Below the pieces are notes generated by a model. That model worked only from the letters and a program-made list of their open reading frames with translations, had not been told where the DNA came from and did not search any database. DNA of 64,000 bases, taken from Pseudonocardia hierapolitana (lineage in GTDB: Bacteria; Actinomycetota; Actinomycetes; Mycobacteriales; Pseudonocardiaceae). Positions 22,667 to 31,516 of the stretch are shown in pieces. How positions within the stretch are numbered: position 1 is the stretch's first letter; every line of letters begins with the position of its first letter. Location: positions 8,370,001 through 8,434,000 of the forward strand of contig NZ_VIWU01000001.1 of NCBI RefSeq assembly GCF_007994075.1, read 5' to 3'. Made by a program: the position numbers and the translations under genes.

Positions 22667-23782
22667 TCATGCGGTCGTCCGTGCCAGGTAGTCCTCGACC
22701 CACGTCACCGACGCGGGCGGGAGCTGGAGGATCCGGTCGATGGAGGCCTTGACCTCGTCCCCGACCTGCGGCGGTGAGTGGACGCCCAGGAGCTTCACCG
22801 CCTCGCCGTTGAACTCCTCGTCGGCGACGAGCTTCTCCACCGCCGTGCGCAGCGCGACCCGGGCCTCCTCCGGAGCGTCGCCGTGGATCCAGTAGGTCCG
22901 CAGCAGGTTGGTCTGGGCTGCGGTGAGGGCGGTGTAGGTCTCCCAGCCGATCCCCTCCGGCTTCTTGCCGGTGAGCGTCTCGTAAGCCTCGGGAATCGTG
23001 GGCAGATCCGGGAAGGCCGGATCCCGCACGACCCGGCCGTCCACGACGTACCCCTGGGTCATCAGGGGGACGATGGAGCCCTCGTCCTCGAGTTGCTTCA
23101 CGTTCTGGAGGTAGTGCGTCGACGTCGAGTTCCCGATGGTGAGCTCCCCGCGCATCACCGCCGCCGTGATGGCGCCACCGCCGTCGTAGCCCATGAGCGG
23201 CTCGAACCGGGCCAGGCCCATCTCCTCGAGCGCGAACGTGCGCACGGCCTCGGACGCGTTGAGCTCGAGACCGCCGTAGAAGATCGGGATCGTCGGGTCC
23301 TTCAGATCCTGGAGGGAGTTGATCCCGGCCTGCGTGCTACCGAAGATGATCATGGTGCCGCCGAAGCCCACGAGGGCCTCGTAGCCGGCCAGGTCGAACT
23401 GGATCCCCTCCTTGTCGAACTTGGTCGCGGTGACGAGCGCGCCCGAGCTCATCGCCAGGTTCAGGCCGTCGTGCTCGGTCCGCTCGAAGCGGTTGATGCC
23501 GTCCTTCTGCGCACCGCCGGGCACGTTCTCGACGATGATCTCCGGCCGGCCCTCGATGTGCTGCGACAGGTAGCGGGCCAGCATCCGGCTGTAGGTGTCG
23601 GAGGCCCCACCGGCGTCGAACGGGACGATGAGGTTGATCTCCTTGCCCTCGTAGAACGGACGGCCGTCGTCGCCGCCGGTCCCGCCGCCTGCGCCGGTGT
23701 TGGTCACCCCGCAGCCGGCGATGAGGAGGCCGGCCGCCGCCACGACCGCCCATGCGGGCGCTGTCTTCCGATTCGACCCCAT
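22667..23782 (-). CDS. tctC: TctC-type solute-binding lipoprotein
   Basis: The 371-residue protein has a lipoprotein signal (AVVAAAGLLIAGCGVTNTG, Cys in IAGC) and the tripartite tricarboxylate receptor fold: EINLIVPFDAGGASDTYSRMLARYL near the start, IIVENVPGGAQKDGINRF next, and TAAQTNLLRTYWIHGDAPEEARVALR later. The loop where most relatives have a D contacting the carboxylate reads PFDAGGASD. GAGGGAAG precedes ATG 23782. It captures a carboxylate outside the membrane and hands it to TctA/TctB. It follows the UGSC gene by 58 bases, so the five genes from 25855 down to 20548 form one unit. Confidence 0.93.
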   Translation of the reverse strand: MGSNRKTAPAWAVVAAAGLLIAGCGVTNTGAGGGTGGDDGRPFYEGKEINLIVPFDAGGASDTYSRMLARYLSQHIEGRPEIIVENVPGGAQKDGINRFERTEHDGLNLAMSSGALVTATKFDKEGIQFDLAGYEALVGFGGTMIIFGSTQAGINSLQDLKDPTIPIFYGGLELNASEAVRTFALEEMGLARFEPLMGYDGGGAITAAVMRGELTIGNSTSTHYLQNVKQLEDEGSIVPLMTQGYVVDGRVVRDPAFPDLPTIPEAYETLTGKKPEGIGWETYTALTAAQTNLLRTYWIHGDAPEEARVALRTAVEKLVADEEFNGEAVKLLGVHSPPQVGDEVKASIDRILQLPPASVTWVEDYLARTTA

Positions 23783-23840
23783 TGTCTTCCCTCGCCTCGT
23801 CGTTGAGTGGGAGCACGCTCGTGGCAGAACTGGCGTGTGG

Positions 23841-25556
23841 TCAGGCGTGCCGGGACACCCAGTCCGCGCGCACGGCCGCCGTGACCGGCGGGAGCGCGGT
23901 GGGCATCAACAGGTCCTTGCCGCGGGTGGACCCGCAGACCGCGAGCACGTACTGGTCCCGGTCCCGGACCACGGGAAGCGTCCGGCTCGCCTGCTCGTCC
24001 TCGCTGAGCTCGAACACCCAGTCCCACTCCGGGAACGTCTTCCCGTCCACGTGCAGCTTCCGCCACTGCTCGACGACGCGGGAGAGCGGCTGGTGGCCGA
24101 ACTCGAACAGCAGGTCCCGGAACTGCTCCTTGCCGATCCCGCCTTCCGCCAGCGCGTGCGCGTGCGGTGGCGCGACGAGCAGCAGGCGACCGCTCGGGGA
24201 CTCCTTGGCCTTCTCCCCGCCGAACAGGCCGGAGAAGTAGCCGCCCTGCACGCTGTCGAAGGAGCTGATCGAGCGCGCGAGCTGGCGGGCGTCCAGGTGC
24301 CCCTGGAACCCGACATCGGTCTCGCCCAGGGTCACGAACAGGGACACCGTGCTCTCGTCGGCTCCGTACCCGGCGTCCACGTGGAACGGGGTCCACGGGC
24401 TCTCGTCGACGTTCTCGCTGACGACGATCACGTTCTTGCGGACCGAGCCGATCGTGTCCATGTCCAGCACGCCGGGGTACCACGCGCCGAGGTTCTTGAG
24501 CGCGAGGGTGACGGCGCGGCCGATCCGGAGGTTCACCTGGTTCTGCGCCCCGGGCCCGACGCACGCGCGGCCGCCGTTGATCCCGAGCTCGCGGGCGACC
24601 GGCCCGTTCACCAGCACGAACGGGGCATGGGCGCTCGTCGACATCAGCACCGTGCGCAACCGCACCTGCTGCTGCGGGTCGTTGAAGGCCCGCAGGACGG
24701 CCTCGACGACCGCCATCTCCTGCGCCGTGGCACCCGCCATGGCGCAGGCGACAGCGATCTTCCGCGGGGTGACCTGCCCGTTCCCGGGCGGCAGCGTGTA
24801 CAACACGTCGTCCGCGTCGGCGACACCGTCCAGCAGGCGGTCCACCGCCGCCTCCGTCGGCGGCAGCAGCGGGTACCCGTCACCCCAGTCGCGCTCGGTG
24901 AAGTAGCGGTTGAACTCCGCGAACAGCTCGACGGGGCTGTCCGCGCTGACCGGGATGACCGCAGGCGAGACGACATGCTCGCCTCCCCCGCCCGCCACGT
25001 GGGGCCGACCCTCGAGCCTGTCGACGATGGCCGGCAGCGCGTCCAGCGACTGCCGGATCGACACCTCCTCGGTCGCGTTGTTGTAGACCCACGGCACCAC
25101 GACGCGCTGCACGTCGGGGAGCGCGAAGGCCCGGGCACTCGCCTCGACGTCCTCCTCGAACCCCTTCGACACGACGACGACCGCGGGGACGCCCGCCCGC
25201 TCCAGCGCGATGACGTCGTGGGTCATCCAGGAACTGCAGGACCCGCAGTCGGCCGTGCACCCTATGACCACGGTGCACTCGGCGGCGGCCTGCTCGAGGA
25301 GCTTCCTGTCGCACGGGATGGAACCGCTGTAGAACCGGGTGCGCAGTCCCTCGAACTGCGACTCCAGGGCCGCGCCGATCGCGCGCAGGGCGACGTCCCC
25401 GTTGGGCTTGCCGTTCCAGAGCAACCCCACCGTCTGCCCGTCGAGCCTGCGCGGGCGCGGCGAGAGCCCCGCGACGTCCGTCCCGTACCTGTCCGCGGTC
25501 GGGTTCAGCACGTGCCAGCGATGACTCCCGGCCTCCACAGTGGACGATGCCGTCAT
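23841..25556 (-). CDS. UGSC-family protein with CGSC in place of the selenocysteine motif
   Basis: The 571-residue protein has two parts. Residues 30-190 match the UGSC family, named for a selenocysteine-Gly-Ser-Cys motif; here it reads CTADCGSCSSW, with Cys104 in the Sec position and Cys107 next. No in-frame TGA is involved. Residues 190-571 form a second, well conserved region (RDWGDGYPLLPPTEAAVDRLL, GVLDMDTIGSVRKNVIVVSENVDESPW) whose fold I do not recognise. GGGAG precedes ATG 25556; a far longer open frame upstream (to 26402) has a different composition and no support. Redox chemistry on a thiol or organometal substrate is a fair guess, and the neighbours are a NifU-like protein and a carboxylate transporter. 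Confidence 0.8.
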   Translation of the reverse strand: MTASSTVEAGSHRWHVLNPTADRYGTDVAGLSPRPRRLDGQTVGLLWNGKPNGDVALRAIGAALESQFEGLRTRFYSGSIPCDRKLLEQAAAECTVVIGCTADCGSCSSWMTHDVIALERAGVPAVVVVSKGFEEDVEASARAFALPDVQRVVVPWVYNNATEEVSIRQSLDALPAIVDRLEGRPHVAGGGGEHVVSPAVIPVSADSPVELFAEFNRYFTERDWGDGYPLLPPTEAAVDRLLDGVADADDVLYTLPPGNGQVTPRKIAVACAMAGATAQEMAVVEAVLRAFNDPQQQVRLRTVLMSTSAHAPFVLVNGPVARELGINGGRACVGPGAQNQVNLRIGRAVTLALKNLGAWYPGVLDMDTIGSVRKNVIVVSENVDESPWTPFHVDAGYGADESTVSLFVTLGETDVGFQGHLDARQLARSISSFDSVQGGYFSGLFGGEKAKESPSGRLLLVAPPHAHALAEGGIGKEQFRDLLFEFGHQPLSRVVEQWRKLHVDGKTFPEWDWVFELSEDEQASRTLPVVRDRDQYVLAVCGSTRGKDLLMPTALPPVTAAVRADWVSRHA

Positions 25557-25597
25557 CTGATCCGTCTCCCTTGACGTCGAAGCGGGTGGGGCGGGGG

Positions 25598-25855
25598 TCA
25601 TCCCCGGGGGGACCGGATCTGCAGCGAGGTCAGCTCGATGCCCTGCGCCCGCACGGCCTCCTCGAGGAAGGCCCGGACCATGGGCTCGTCGATGGTGCAC
25701 GCCGCGCACTTGTCGGCCGGTGCCTGCCGGAACGCGACGACCAGCGCGCCGGCCTCCGGGTCGAAGGCCTGGAAGTCCAGCGCTCCCCCGTCGCGCCGAA
25801 CGATCTGCCCGATGTCCTCGACCGCCCTGCGAAGCTCGGTGCTCACGCGTTCCAC
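25598..25855 (-). CDS. NifU C-terminal-domain-like small protein
   Basis: The 85-residue protein follows the NifU-like pattern: a helix (VERVSTELRRAVEDIGQIV), the DGG turn at 22-24, strands LDFQAFDPEAGALVVAF, then CAAC with Cys50 and Cys53, and a helix (MVRAFLEEAVRAQG). In true NifU and Nfu proteins the CxxC holds an Fe-S cluster for delivery. I start it at GTG 25855, because GGGAAGGGG lies 8 to 9 bases upstream; the open frame begins 19 codons earlier. It is the first gene of the UGSC/Tct operon, 41 bases before the UGSC gene. An Fe-S or metal role for the UGSC partner is a reasonable inference. Confidence 0.72.
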   Translation of the reverse strand: MERVSTELRRAVEDIGQIVRRDGGALDFQAFDPEAGALVVAFRQAPADKCAACTIDEPMVRAFLEEAVRAQGIELTSLQIRSPRG

Positions 25856-25959
25856 GACCGGTACCCCTTCCCGTGACGTGCCCACGGCGATGCAACGGCG
25901 GATCGTTCGCACTGCGGTCCCCGACGACTCGTGGACCCACGCCAGGCACCATGTGGATC

Positions 25960-26024
25960 AGAGGCTGATTGGCTGAGCCTCTCTCACGAGCCGCCGACGG
26001 GGCAACCGTCGTACGTCCTGTACG
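25960..26024. promoter_or_regulatory. Two inverted repeats upstream of the UGSC/Tct operon
   Basis: AGAGGCT (25960-25966) pairs perfectly with AGCCTCT (25976-25982), and CGTAC (26010-26014) pairs with GTACG (26020-26024). Both lie within 170 bases upstream of the NifU-like gene. They are candidate operators or a promoter-proximal hairpin; no adjacent regulator gene is obvious. Confidence 0.4.
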
Positions 26025-26095
26025 GGACCTTCGTTTGTCTCGGTCCGATTGACCGATCCGGGGGCAGCCGGTGCCCGTCCGGGGCCGCGAGTCCG

Positions 26096-26296
26096 GCGGG
26101 TGGCCGCGATCCCGTCCAGCACCGGCACCCGGATGTCCATCAGGATCACGTCCGGGCGGGTCTCGGACGCCAACGCGACGGCCTCCGCAACGTCGGCGGC
26201 CTCGCCTGCGACCTCGAGACCCGGCGCGGCGGTGAGCAGGGCGACGAGCCCGCCCCGGACCAGAGCCTGGTCGTCGACGACGAGTACCCGGATCAT
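26096..26296 (-). pseudogene. Truncated NarL-type response regulator receiver domain
   Basis: From ATG 26296 the frame reads a normal receiver start: MIRVLVVDDQALVRGGLVAL, with the acidic pair, and the phosphoacceptor Asp54 in DVILMDIRVPVLDG. After residue 67 (GIAATR) the sequence becomes unrelated basic residues and ends at 25958, so the rest of the receiver and the whole DNA-binding domain are missing. It resembles the start of the intact regulator at 28185, so it may be the leftover of a second two-component pair deleted on this side. It could still be expressed as a decoy phosphoacceptor, but that is speculation. Confidence 0.75.
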
Positions 26297-26411
26297 CGAC
26301 TCCCCCGTGGGCGGCGGGCGAAGGCGCTCGCCGGCCCGACGCAACGCGATCGCCCCGCCGTGCGGAGTGGGAACAGGTCGGCGGGCCGGCGATCGCCGGC
26401 ACCGCTACGCA

Positions 26412-26678
26412 TCACGCATCCGGGTTCCTCGGCGGTCTGCCGCCCCCGGTCCTGGCGCGGTGGCGGTAGTGGTCGCGGACCAGCAGCGCACCGAGCGCGA
26501 GGGCGACGACGCCGCCGAACGTCACCCCGACGGCGGTCGGCAGCGACGAGACCGACGTGACGGCGTTGGCCGTGAGGGCGATGACGAGGAGCGCCCACAG
26601 GAGCGGGCGCCGGAGGCCGCGCGCCGGCGGATCCGGCGTCTCGCGGGGCGCACCGGGGTCGAGTGGATCGCTGGTCAT
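26412..26678 (-). CDS. Small two-segment membrane protein
   Basis: The 88-residue protein has a proline-rich acidic start (MTSDPLDPGAPRETPDPPA) followed by two membrane segments (PLLWALLVIALTANAVTSV and AVGVTFGGVVALALGALLV) and a basic tail (RDHYRHRARTGG). AGAGG lies upstream of ATG 26678. It is divergent from the sensor kinase gene, with 238 bases between them. I recognise no family; proteins like this are common next to sensor kinases and may modulate them. Confidence 0.6.
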   Translation of the reverse strand: MTSDPLDPGAPRETPDPPARGLRRPLLWALLVIALTANAVTSVSSLPTAVGVTFGGVVALALGALLVRDHYRHRARTGGGRPPRNPDA

Positions 26679-26916
26679 GGAAGGCACCTCTCGTCCGGGG
26701 GCGGTCCCCCCTTGGCGTCGATGCCGTCCAGCGTGGCCGCGCCGCTCCCGGGACACATCGTTCCGAGGTGCGCAGTTCCCCGTCACCAACTTCCGATGGA
26801 GACGGAGCGGGCCATGATCGGCGGACTGCCGCCGTGCCGGATGATGGCAACGGGCGCCGCGCGACGCGGACGTACCGCCCGGCGACGATCGACGAGCACC
26901 ACCGCGGAGGCGGACC

Positions 26917-28188
26917 GTGTCCCGACCCGTCCAGGCGTCACGACGTCCTGTCCCGCTCCACCCGGTGACCGCGGCCGTGTGCGGGCTCGTCTCGATCGCC
27001 ATGCTGCTCGCCCTGCCGGCCGTCGCGGGCACCGACCCGGACGCCCACGCGCTGCCCCGCCCGGGTGGCGCGGGGTGGTGGACGATGGTCGCGGTCCTGG
27101 TGCTGCAGGCCACGGCGCTGGCCTGGGTCCGCAGGTTCCCCGCGACGGTCCTGCCGGGGTTGGCCGCGGTACCGCTGGTGCTCGCCTGGGTCGCCCCGGG
27201 CGCGGCGTTCAGCCTGACCGCCGTTGCCGAGCTGGCCGGGGTGTTCCTCGCCGTCGCCCACCCGGCCCGCCGGCCGTGGATCGCACTGGTGGCCACGGCT
27301 CTGCTGCTGGCGACAGGGCAGTTCCTCAACGAGGTCCGCGGCGGCACATCGGACATCGCCGCGGCGGCCACCGGCGCGCTGCTGCAGGCACTCGTCGTCG
27401 TCGGGTTGCCGCTGCTGCTCGGGCTGGCGATCGCCGGGCAGCGCGAGGCGCGCGAGGCCCGCGACCAGGAGGTGCAGGCGCTGCGGCGCGAGCAGGACGC
27501 CCTGCTGCAGGCCGCGGTGTCGCGCCAGCGCGTGGCGATGTCGCGGGAGCTGCACGACATCGCCGCCCACCACATGTCCGGTATCGCGCTGATGGCCGCG
27601 GCGATGGACGGGCAGATCGACGCCGACCCCGCCGCGGCGAAACGCTCGGCGCGCCAGGTCCGCGAGCAGAGCCGTGCCGTCCTGGACGACCTGCGGCGGC
27701 TGGTCGGACTGCTGCGAGAGGACGCCGACGCCGCCCGGCCGGTGGAGACCCTGGACGCCGTGTCCGCGCTCGTCGAGACCCGCCGGGCCGCGGGACTCGA
27801 GATCGACCTCGTCGTGCTCGCAGGAAGCCCGGGATCCGGCGCGGGCCTGGGCCCGCTCGCCCAGCTCGTCGCCTACCGGATGGTGCAGGAGTCGCTGGCC
27901 AACGCCGCGGCACACGCACCGGGGGCGCCGTGCGCCGTCGAGATCGGGGGCCCGCACGGCGGCCGGGTCACGATCGCCGTGCGCAACGGCGCGGCTGCCG
28001 GGCCCGACCCGGGCCGCGGCGGCGGGTTCGGACTGGTCGGCATGGCCGAACGGGCACAGCTGGTCGGGGGCGAGCTCACCTACGGCGCCACCACTGACGG
28101 CGGCTGGGAGGTCCGTCTCACGCTCCCGGTCGAGGCCCCGATCAGTACGATGCGCGCGCCCGCGCCGCTCCCGGAGGCCCATGCATGA
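26917..28188 (+). CDS. NarL-type sensor histidine kinase
   Basis: The 423-residue kinase has an N-terminal region with about five membrane segments (residues 15-173), no large outside domain, then a coiled stretch and the HisKA_3 dimerisation helix with phospho-His213 (AMSRELHDIAAHHMSG). The ATP-binding region keeps MVQESLANAAAHAP (N box) and GGGFGLVGMAERAQLVGGEL (G box). The start is GTG 26917 with GGAGG upstream. Its stop overlaps the start of the response regulator, so the pair is co-translated. The signal is probably sensed in or at the membrane; it is not known. Confidence 0.93.
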   Translation: MSRPVQASRRPVPLHPVTAAVCGLVSIAMLLALPAVAGTDPDAHALPRPGGAGWWTMVAVLVLQATALAWVRRFPATVLPGLAAVPLVLAWVAPGAAFSLTAVAELAGVFLAVAHPARRPWIALVATALLLATGQFLNEVRGGTSDIAAAATGALLQALVVVGLPLLLGLAIAGQREAREARDQEVQALRREQDALLQAAVSRQRVAMSRELHDIAAHHMSGIALMAAAMDGQIDADPAAAKRSARQVREQSRAVLDDLRRLVGLLREDADAARPVETLDAVSALVETRRAAGLEIDLVVLAGSPGSGAGLGPLAQLVAYRMVQESLANAAAHAPGAPCAVEIGGPHGGRVTIAVRNGAAAGPDPGRGGGFGLVGMAERAQLVGGELTYGATTDGGWEVRLTLPVEAPISTMRAPAPLPEAHA

Positions 28189-28862
28189 TCCGCGTACTCA
28201 TCGCCGACGACCAGCACCTGGTGCGCTCCGGCCTCGCGGCGCTGCTGGGCGCCGAGACCGACATCGAGGTGGCAGGCGTGGCCCCGGACGGGACGGAGGC
28301 GCTGGCGATGGCCCGCGACCTGGTGCCCGACGTCGCCTGCCTCGACATCCGGATGCCCGGCCGCAGCGGGATCGAGGTGGCCCGCGAGCTGTGCGCCCCC
28401 GGCGCCGATCCCCAGGTGCCGGTCCTCGTGCTGACGACGTTCGATCTCGACGACTACGTCTTCGGCGCGCTGGAGGCCGGGGCGTCGGGGTTCCTGCTCA
28501 AGGACGCGCCGCCGGAGACCATCGTGCACGCCGTCCGCCAGGTCGCGGCCGGTCAGGGCACCATCGACCAGACGCTCACCCGCCGCATCCTGCGCGAGTT
28601 CGTCCACCGCCGCCGCCTGCAGCCGGTGACGGGCCGGCGCGCCGAGGACCTGCTCACCCCCCGGGAGCACGAGATCCTGCTGCTGCTCGCCCAGGGCATG
28701 TCGAACGACGACATCGCCCGCACCCTCGTCGTCGAGGTGTCGACGGTGAAGTCGCACCTGGCGCGGATGCTGCCCAAGCTCGGCGTGCAGTCTCGGCTGC
28801 AGGCGGTCGTCTGGGCCTATCAGAACCGCGTCGTCGCCGTCCCCGAGGCGGGCGCCGGGTAG
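28185..28862 (+). CDS. NarL/LuxR-type response regulator
   Basis: The 225-residue regulator has an intact receiver (IRVLIADDQHLVRSGLAALL, phosphoacceptor Asp54 in CLDIRMPG, Thr and Lys switch residues in VLTTFDLD and LLKDAPPE) and a C-terminal LuxR helix-turn-helix (LTPREHEILLLLAQGMSNDDIARTLVVEVSTVKSHLARML). It is the partner of the kinase at 26917; the genes overlap by 4 bases. Its 3' end overlaps the convergent protease gene by 43 bases, so there is no room for a terminator between them. Confidence 0.95.
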   Translation: MIRVLIADDQHLVRSGLAALLGAETDIEVAGVAPDGTEALAMARDLVPDVACLDIRMPGRSGIEVARELCAPGADPQVPVLVLTTFDLDDYVFGALEAGASGFLLKDAPPETIVHAVRQVAAGQGTIDQTLTRRILREFVHRRRLQPVTGRRAEDLLTPREHEILLLLAQGMSNDDIARTLVVEVSTVKSHLARMLPKLGVQSRLQAVVWAYQNRVVAVPEAGAG

Positions 28863-29756
28863 CCGAGCCGCCCGCGGGTCCCGGCCAGGACCAACACGGC
28901 GGCGACGACCGCTCCGGCCGCCAGTGCGTGCGACGCCTGGTACGCGTCGATCGTCGGGAACGTCTCCGTCCACAGGATCGAGGCGAAGTTGTTCACGCTG
29001 ACGTGCAGCAGCATGGCCAGCGGCAGGCTCTCCCCGGTGCGGTTGAACACCCAGGTCATCACGATGTTGAACGTGATGCAGAACACGACGAAGGCCACGG
29101 GGTGGGTCCAGTCCGCATCCGGCCAGCCACCCCACTCGGTCAGGAACAGCGGCATGTGCCAGACCGCCCAGAGCGGTCCCAGCACCATCGACCCGGCCAG
29201 CGGCCCGAAGCGGCGCTGCAGGCGGGGCAGCGCGAAGTCGCGCCATCCGGGTTCCTCGGCGAGCCCGGTCGTGATCATCTGCAGGAGCAGCCCCGGCACG
29301 TAGGCGGCGACCGCCATCGCCGACGGGGTGCTCACCCGTCCGCCGGAGAAGACGTAGCCGATGACGAGCATGGCGGCGGGGACGCCGAGCAGGGTCACCG
29401 CGTACCAGTGCCAGGGGACCCGCCAGCGCCACATCCGCCCCACCCACCGCCGCAGCCCGGCCCGCCCGTCGGCGACCGCGGTGACGAACAGCGCCGCCGC
29501 GATCGGGCCGAGGTAGGCCCCGGGCAGCACCCCGAGGAGCTGGCTCGTGCCCAGGACGTCGGGGAACCGGTAGCTCCAGACCCCGATGCCGTTCCGGGAG
29601 AGGATGTAGGGCACCCATGCCAGCCAGCTCATGACGGTGGCGAGCACGAAGAAGCTGAGCAGCGGGTGGCGCCGCACCGGCCCGAGCACTCCCCCACCAC
29701 GCCCTGGCCGCGTCGCGGGACCGGCCGGCTGCGTGCTCCTGTCCGAGATCGTCATG
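28820..29756 (-). CDS. CPBP-family intramembrane metalloprotease
   Basis: The 312-residue protein has about eight membrane segments and the CPBP (Abi/CAAX protease-like) motif set: EEPGWRDFALPRLQ (Glu-Glu and Arg), VLGPLWAVWHMPLFL (His), and a third segment with FNIVMTWVFNRTG (Asn). These residues hold a metal and cut within the membrane. I start it at ATG 29756 (MTISDRSTQPAG); a further 57 residues upstream in frame look like intergenic sequence. It overlaps the response regulator gene tail to tail. The targets of such proteases are mostly unknown; some give immunity to peptides, which I cannot test here. Confidence 0.85.
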
Positions 29757-30025
29757 GCTCGAAGTCTCGAATCCGGCGAGGCCCGGAACGAGATGCGAAG
29801 GACCGAAGGCCCTTGATGCCATCGAAAGGTGCAGGAGGTCGCGGGAGGGCACGGGCCGGCGGGTGGGTTCATGGTTTCGCCGGTGACCGCCAGTAGCAAC
29901 GCGGCAGCCCCGGAAGAAGCACGCGCCACTCACACGGGTGCGCCGGCGGCCATTCGGGTAACGCCCACCGGCCCCTGTCGTTGCACGGGAATCAGGGACC
30001 GCGTCAACTGGACAGGAGGGGCGCG

Positions 30026-30694
30026 ATGGCCGGCGATGTGGGGAATGAGATCGAGAACCCATCTCGATCCGTCGATGTGATGTCGGCACCGTCGCTCCAG
30101 AAATCCGTTCCGACGACGATCCTCATCTGCGACGCCCGACGAACCGTGCGCGAATCACTCGCCCGGGCCACATCCGACATTCCCGGGGTGCAGCACATCG
30201 AATGTGCCGCGCGCAGCGACGAATTGCTGCTCACGTACCGGAACCGACCCGCGGCCCTCGTTCTCATCGGCGTCCAGCGCGACAATCCGGGCGGAGTCGA
30301 GACCACGCGGCGCTTCCTCGCGACGTATCCGCGCGCCACCACGCTGGTGTTCGGCTCCTCGACGGATACGACCGGTCTCGCCGCCGCGATCGCAGCCGGT
30401 GCCCACGGTTGCCTGCGCTGGGACACGTCGAACCCGGGATCCGTGACGCTCCCGCAGGCCCTCCCGAATGCCGGAGCGAGGACCCCGGCGGGCGCTCCCG
30501 CACGGCTCACCGAACGTGAGCTGCAGGTGCTGCGCGGCATGGTCCAGGGCAAGAGCAACGGCGAGATCGGCCGCGAACTGTACCTGTCACAGGACAGGAT
30601 CAAGACGCACACGCGCAGACTCTTCCGCAGGCTCGGCGTAGGGGGCCGCGCCGAAGCCGTCGCCCACGGGATTCGCCGGGGTTTCGTCAGCTGA
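30026..30694 (+). CDS. BldM/WhiI-like orphan atypical response regulator
   Basis: The 222-residue protein ends with a LuxR-type domain (LTERELQVLRGMVQGKSNGEIGRELYLSQDRIKTHTRRLFRRLG, followed by GRAEAVAHGIRRGFVS) that closely resembles the developmental regulators BldM and WhiI of Streptomyces. The receiver-like N-terminal half keeps strand 1 (TTILICDARRTVRES) but has IGVQRD where a phosphoacceptor Asp should be (about residue 82), so it is not expected to be phosphorylated. No kinase gene adjoins. AGGAGGGG lies 5 to 9 bases before ATG 30026. A role in development or stress in a sporulating or filamentous host is likely but not shown. Confidence 0.85.
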   Translation: MAGDVGNEIENPSRSVDVMSAPSLQKSVPTTILICDARRTVRESLARATSDIPGVQHIECAARSDELLLTYRNRPAALVLIGVQRDNPGGVETTRRFLATYPRATTLVFGSSTDTTGLAAAIAAGAHGCLRWDTSNPGSVTLPQALPNAGARTPAGAPARLTERELQVLRGMVQGKSNGEIGRELYLSQDRIKTHTRRLFRRLGVGGRAEAVAHGIRRGFVS

Positions 30695-30722
30695 CGACCG
30701 TGACGACCGTCAGCCGGATCTG

Positions 30723-31481
30723 TCAGCCCCGCTGTGCCGCGATCTCGGCCAGGATCGGTGTGGCCGTGGTGGCGGCGTGGATGCCGATGACGGACACGAT
30801 CGCCAGCACCTCCATGATCTCGCCCGCGGTGGCGCCCAGCCGGACGGCGTTCTGCATGTGCAGCTTCAGCCCCGGCACGTAGAGGTGGGTGGCCGATGCG
30901 TCGAAGGCGATGTAGATCAGTTCCTTGACCTTCGGCGGGAGGGTGCCGGTGCGCCATGGCACCGAGGAGAACTCGGTGTAGGCCTCGAACAGGTCGGGGT
31001 CGAGCTCCAGCAGGCCGTCCCAGAACTCGTGCCAGTAGCCGCGGTTGGCGGTGAACTCGGCCTTGAGCCGCTCGCGGCGCTCGTCCAACGGGGCCGGGCC
31101 GTCGCGCAGCCCCTCCTCCTGCAGCACCTCCAGCAGCAGCGGCACGCCGATGTTGCTCGCGTGGATGCCGAGGGTGGAGGTCAGCTCGATGACCTCCATG
31201 ATCTCCTCGCGGGTGGCGCCGTGCTCGAACGCCGCGGCGACGTGCTGGCGGATGCCCGGCTCGTAGAGGTGGGTGGCCGCGGCGTCGGCCGCGATGTAGA
31301 CGAACTCCTTGACCTTGGGCTCCAGGTGCGACTCCCCCGTCCAGGGGACGGCGGAGAAGCCCAGGTACGCGCGCACGAACTGGGGATCGATCTCCAGCAT
31401 GCGCTGCCACGGCTCGCCCCAGGTGCCCCGCACCTTCACGAACTCGTCCTTGATCTGCTGCTGCTCGGGCGTGAGCGACAC
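30723..31481 (-). CDS. Tandem carboxymuconolactone-decarboxylase-domain protein
   Basis: The 252-residue protein has two copies of the CMD/AhpD-like fold. The first has VKEFVYIAADAAATHLYEPGIRQH and GATREEIMEVIELTS; the second has VKELIYIAFDASATHLYVPGLKLH and GATAGEIMEVLAIVS. Neither has the CxxC of AhpD, so peroxidase activity is unlikely; a lyase or hydrolase role on a muconolactone-like compound is more plausible. The start is GTG 31481 with GGAGG upstream. It is the last gene of the nine-gene operon, 35 bases after the GntR gene. Confidence 0.88.
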   Translation of the reverse strand: MSLTPEQQQIKDEFVKVRGTWGEPWQRMLEIDPQFVRAYLGFSAVPWTGESHLEPKVKEFVYIAADAAATHLYEPGIRQHVAAAFEHGATREEIMEVIELTSTLGIHASNIGVPLLLEVLQEEGLRDGPAPLDERRERLKAEFTANRGYWHEFWDGLLELDPDLFEAYTEFSSVPWRTGTLPPKVKELIYIAFDASATHLYVPGLKLHMQNAVRLGATAGEIMEVLAIVSVIGIHAATTATPILAEIAAQRG

Positions 31482-31516
31482 GGGACTCCTCCAGGGAGTG
31501 GGAAGCGGAGAGGGGA

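Noticed and set aside
25242..25255. A selenocysteine codon in the UGSC protein
   Set aside because: The codons at the motif read Cys-Gly-Ser-Cys; there is no in-frame TGA, so no Sec insertion is needed.
25557..26402. A longer start for the UGSC protein
   Set aside because: The extra part overlaps the NifU-like gene and the regulator remnant in another frame and looks non-coding; a ribosome site precedes ATG 25556.
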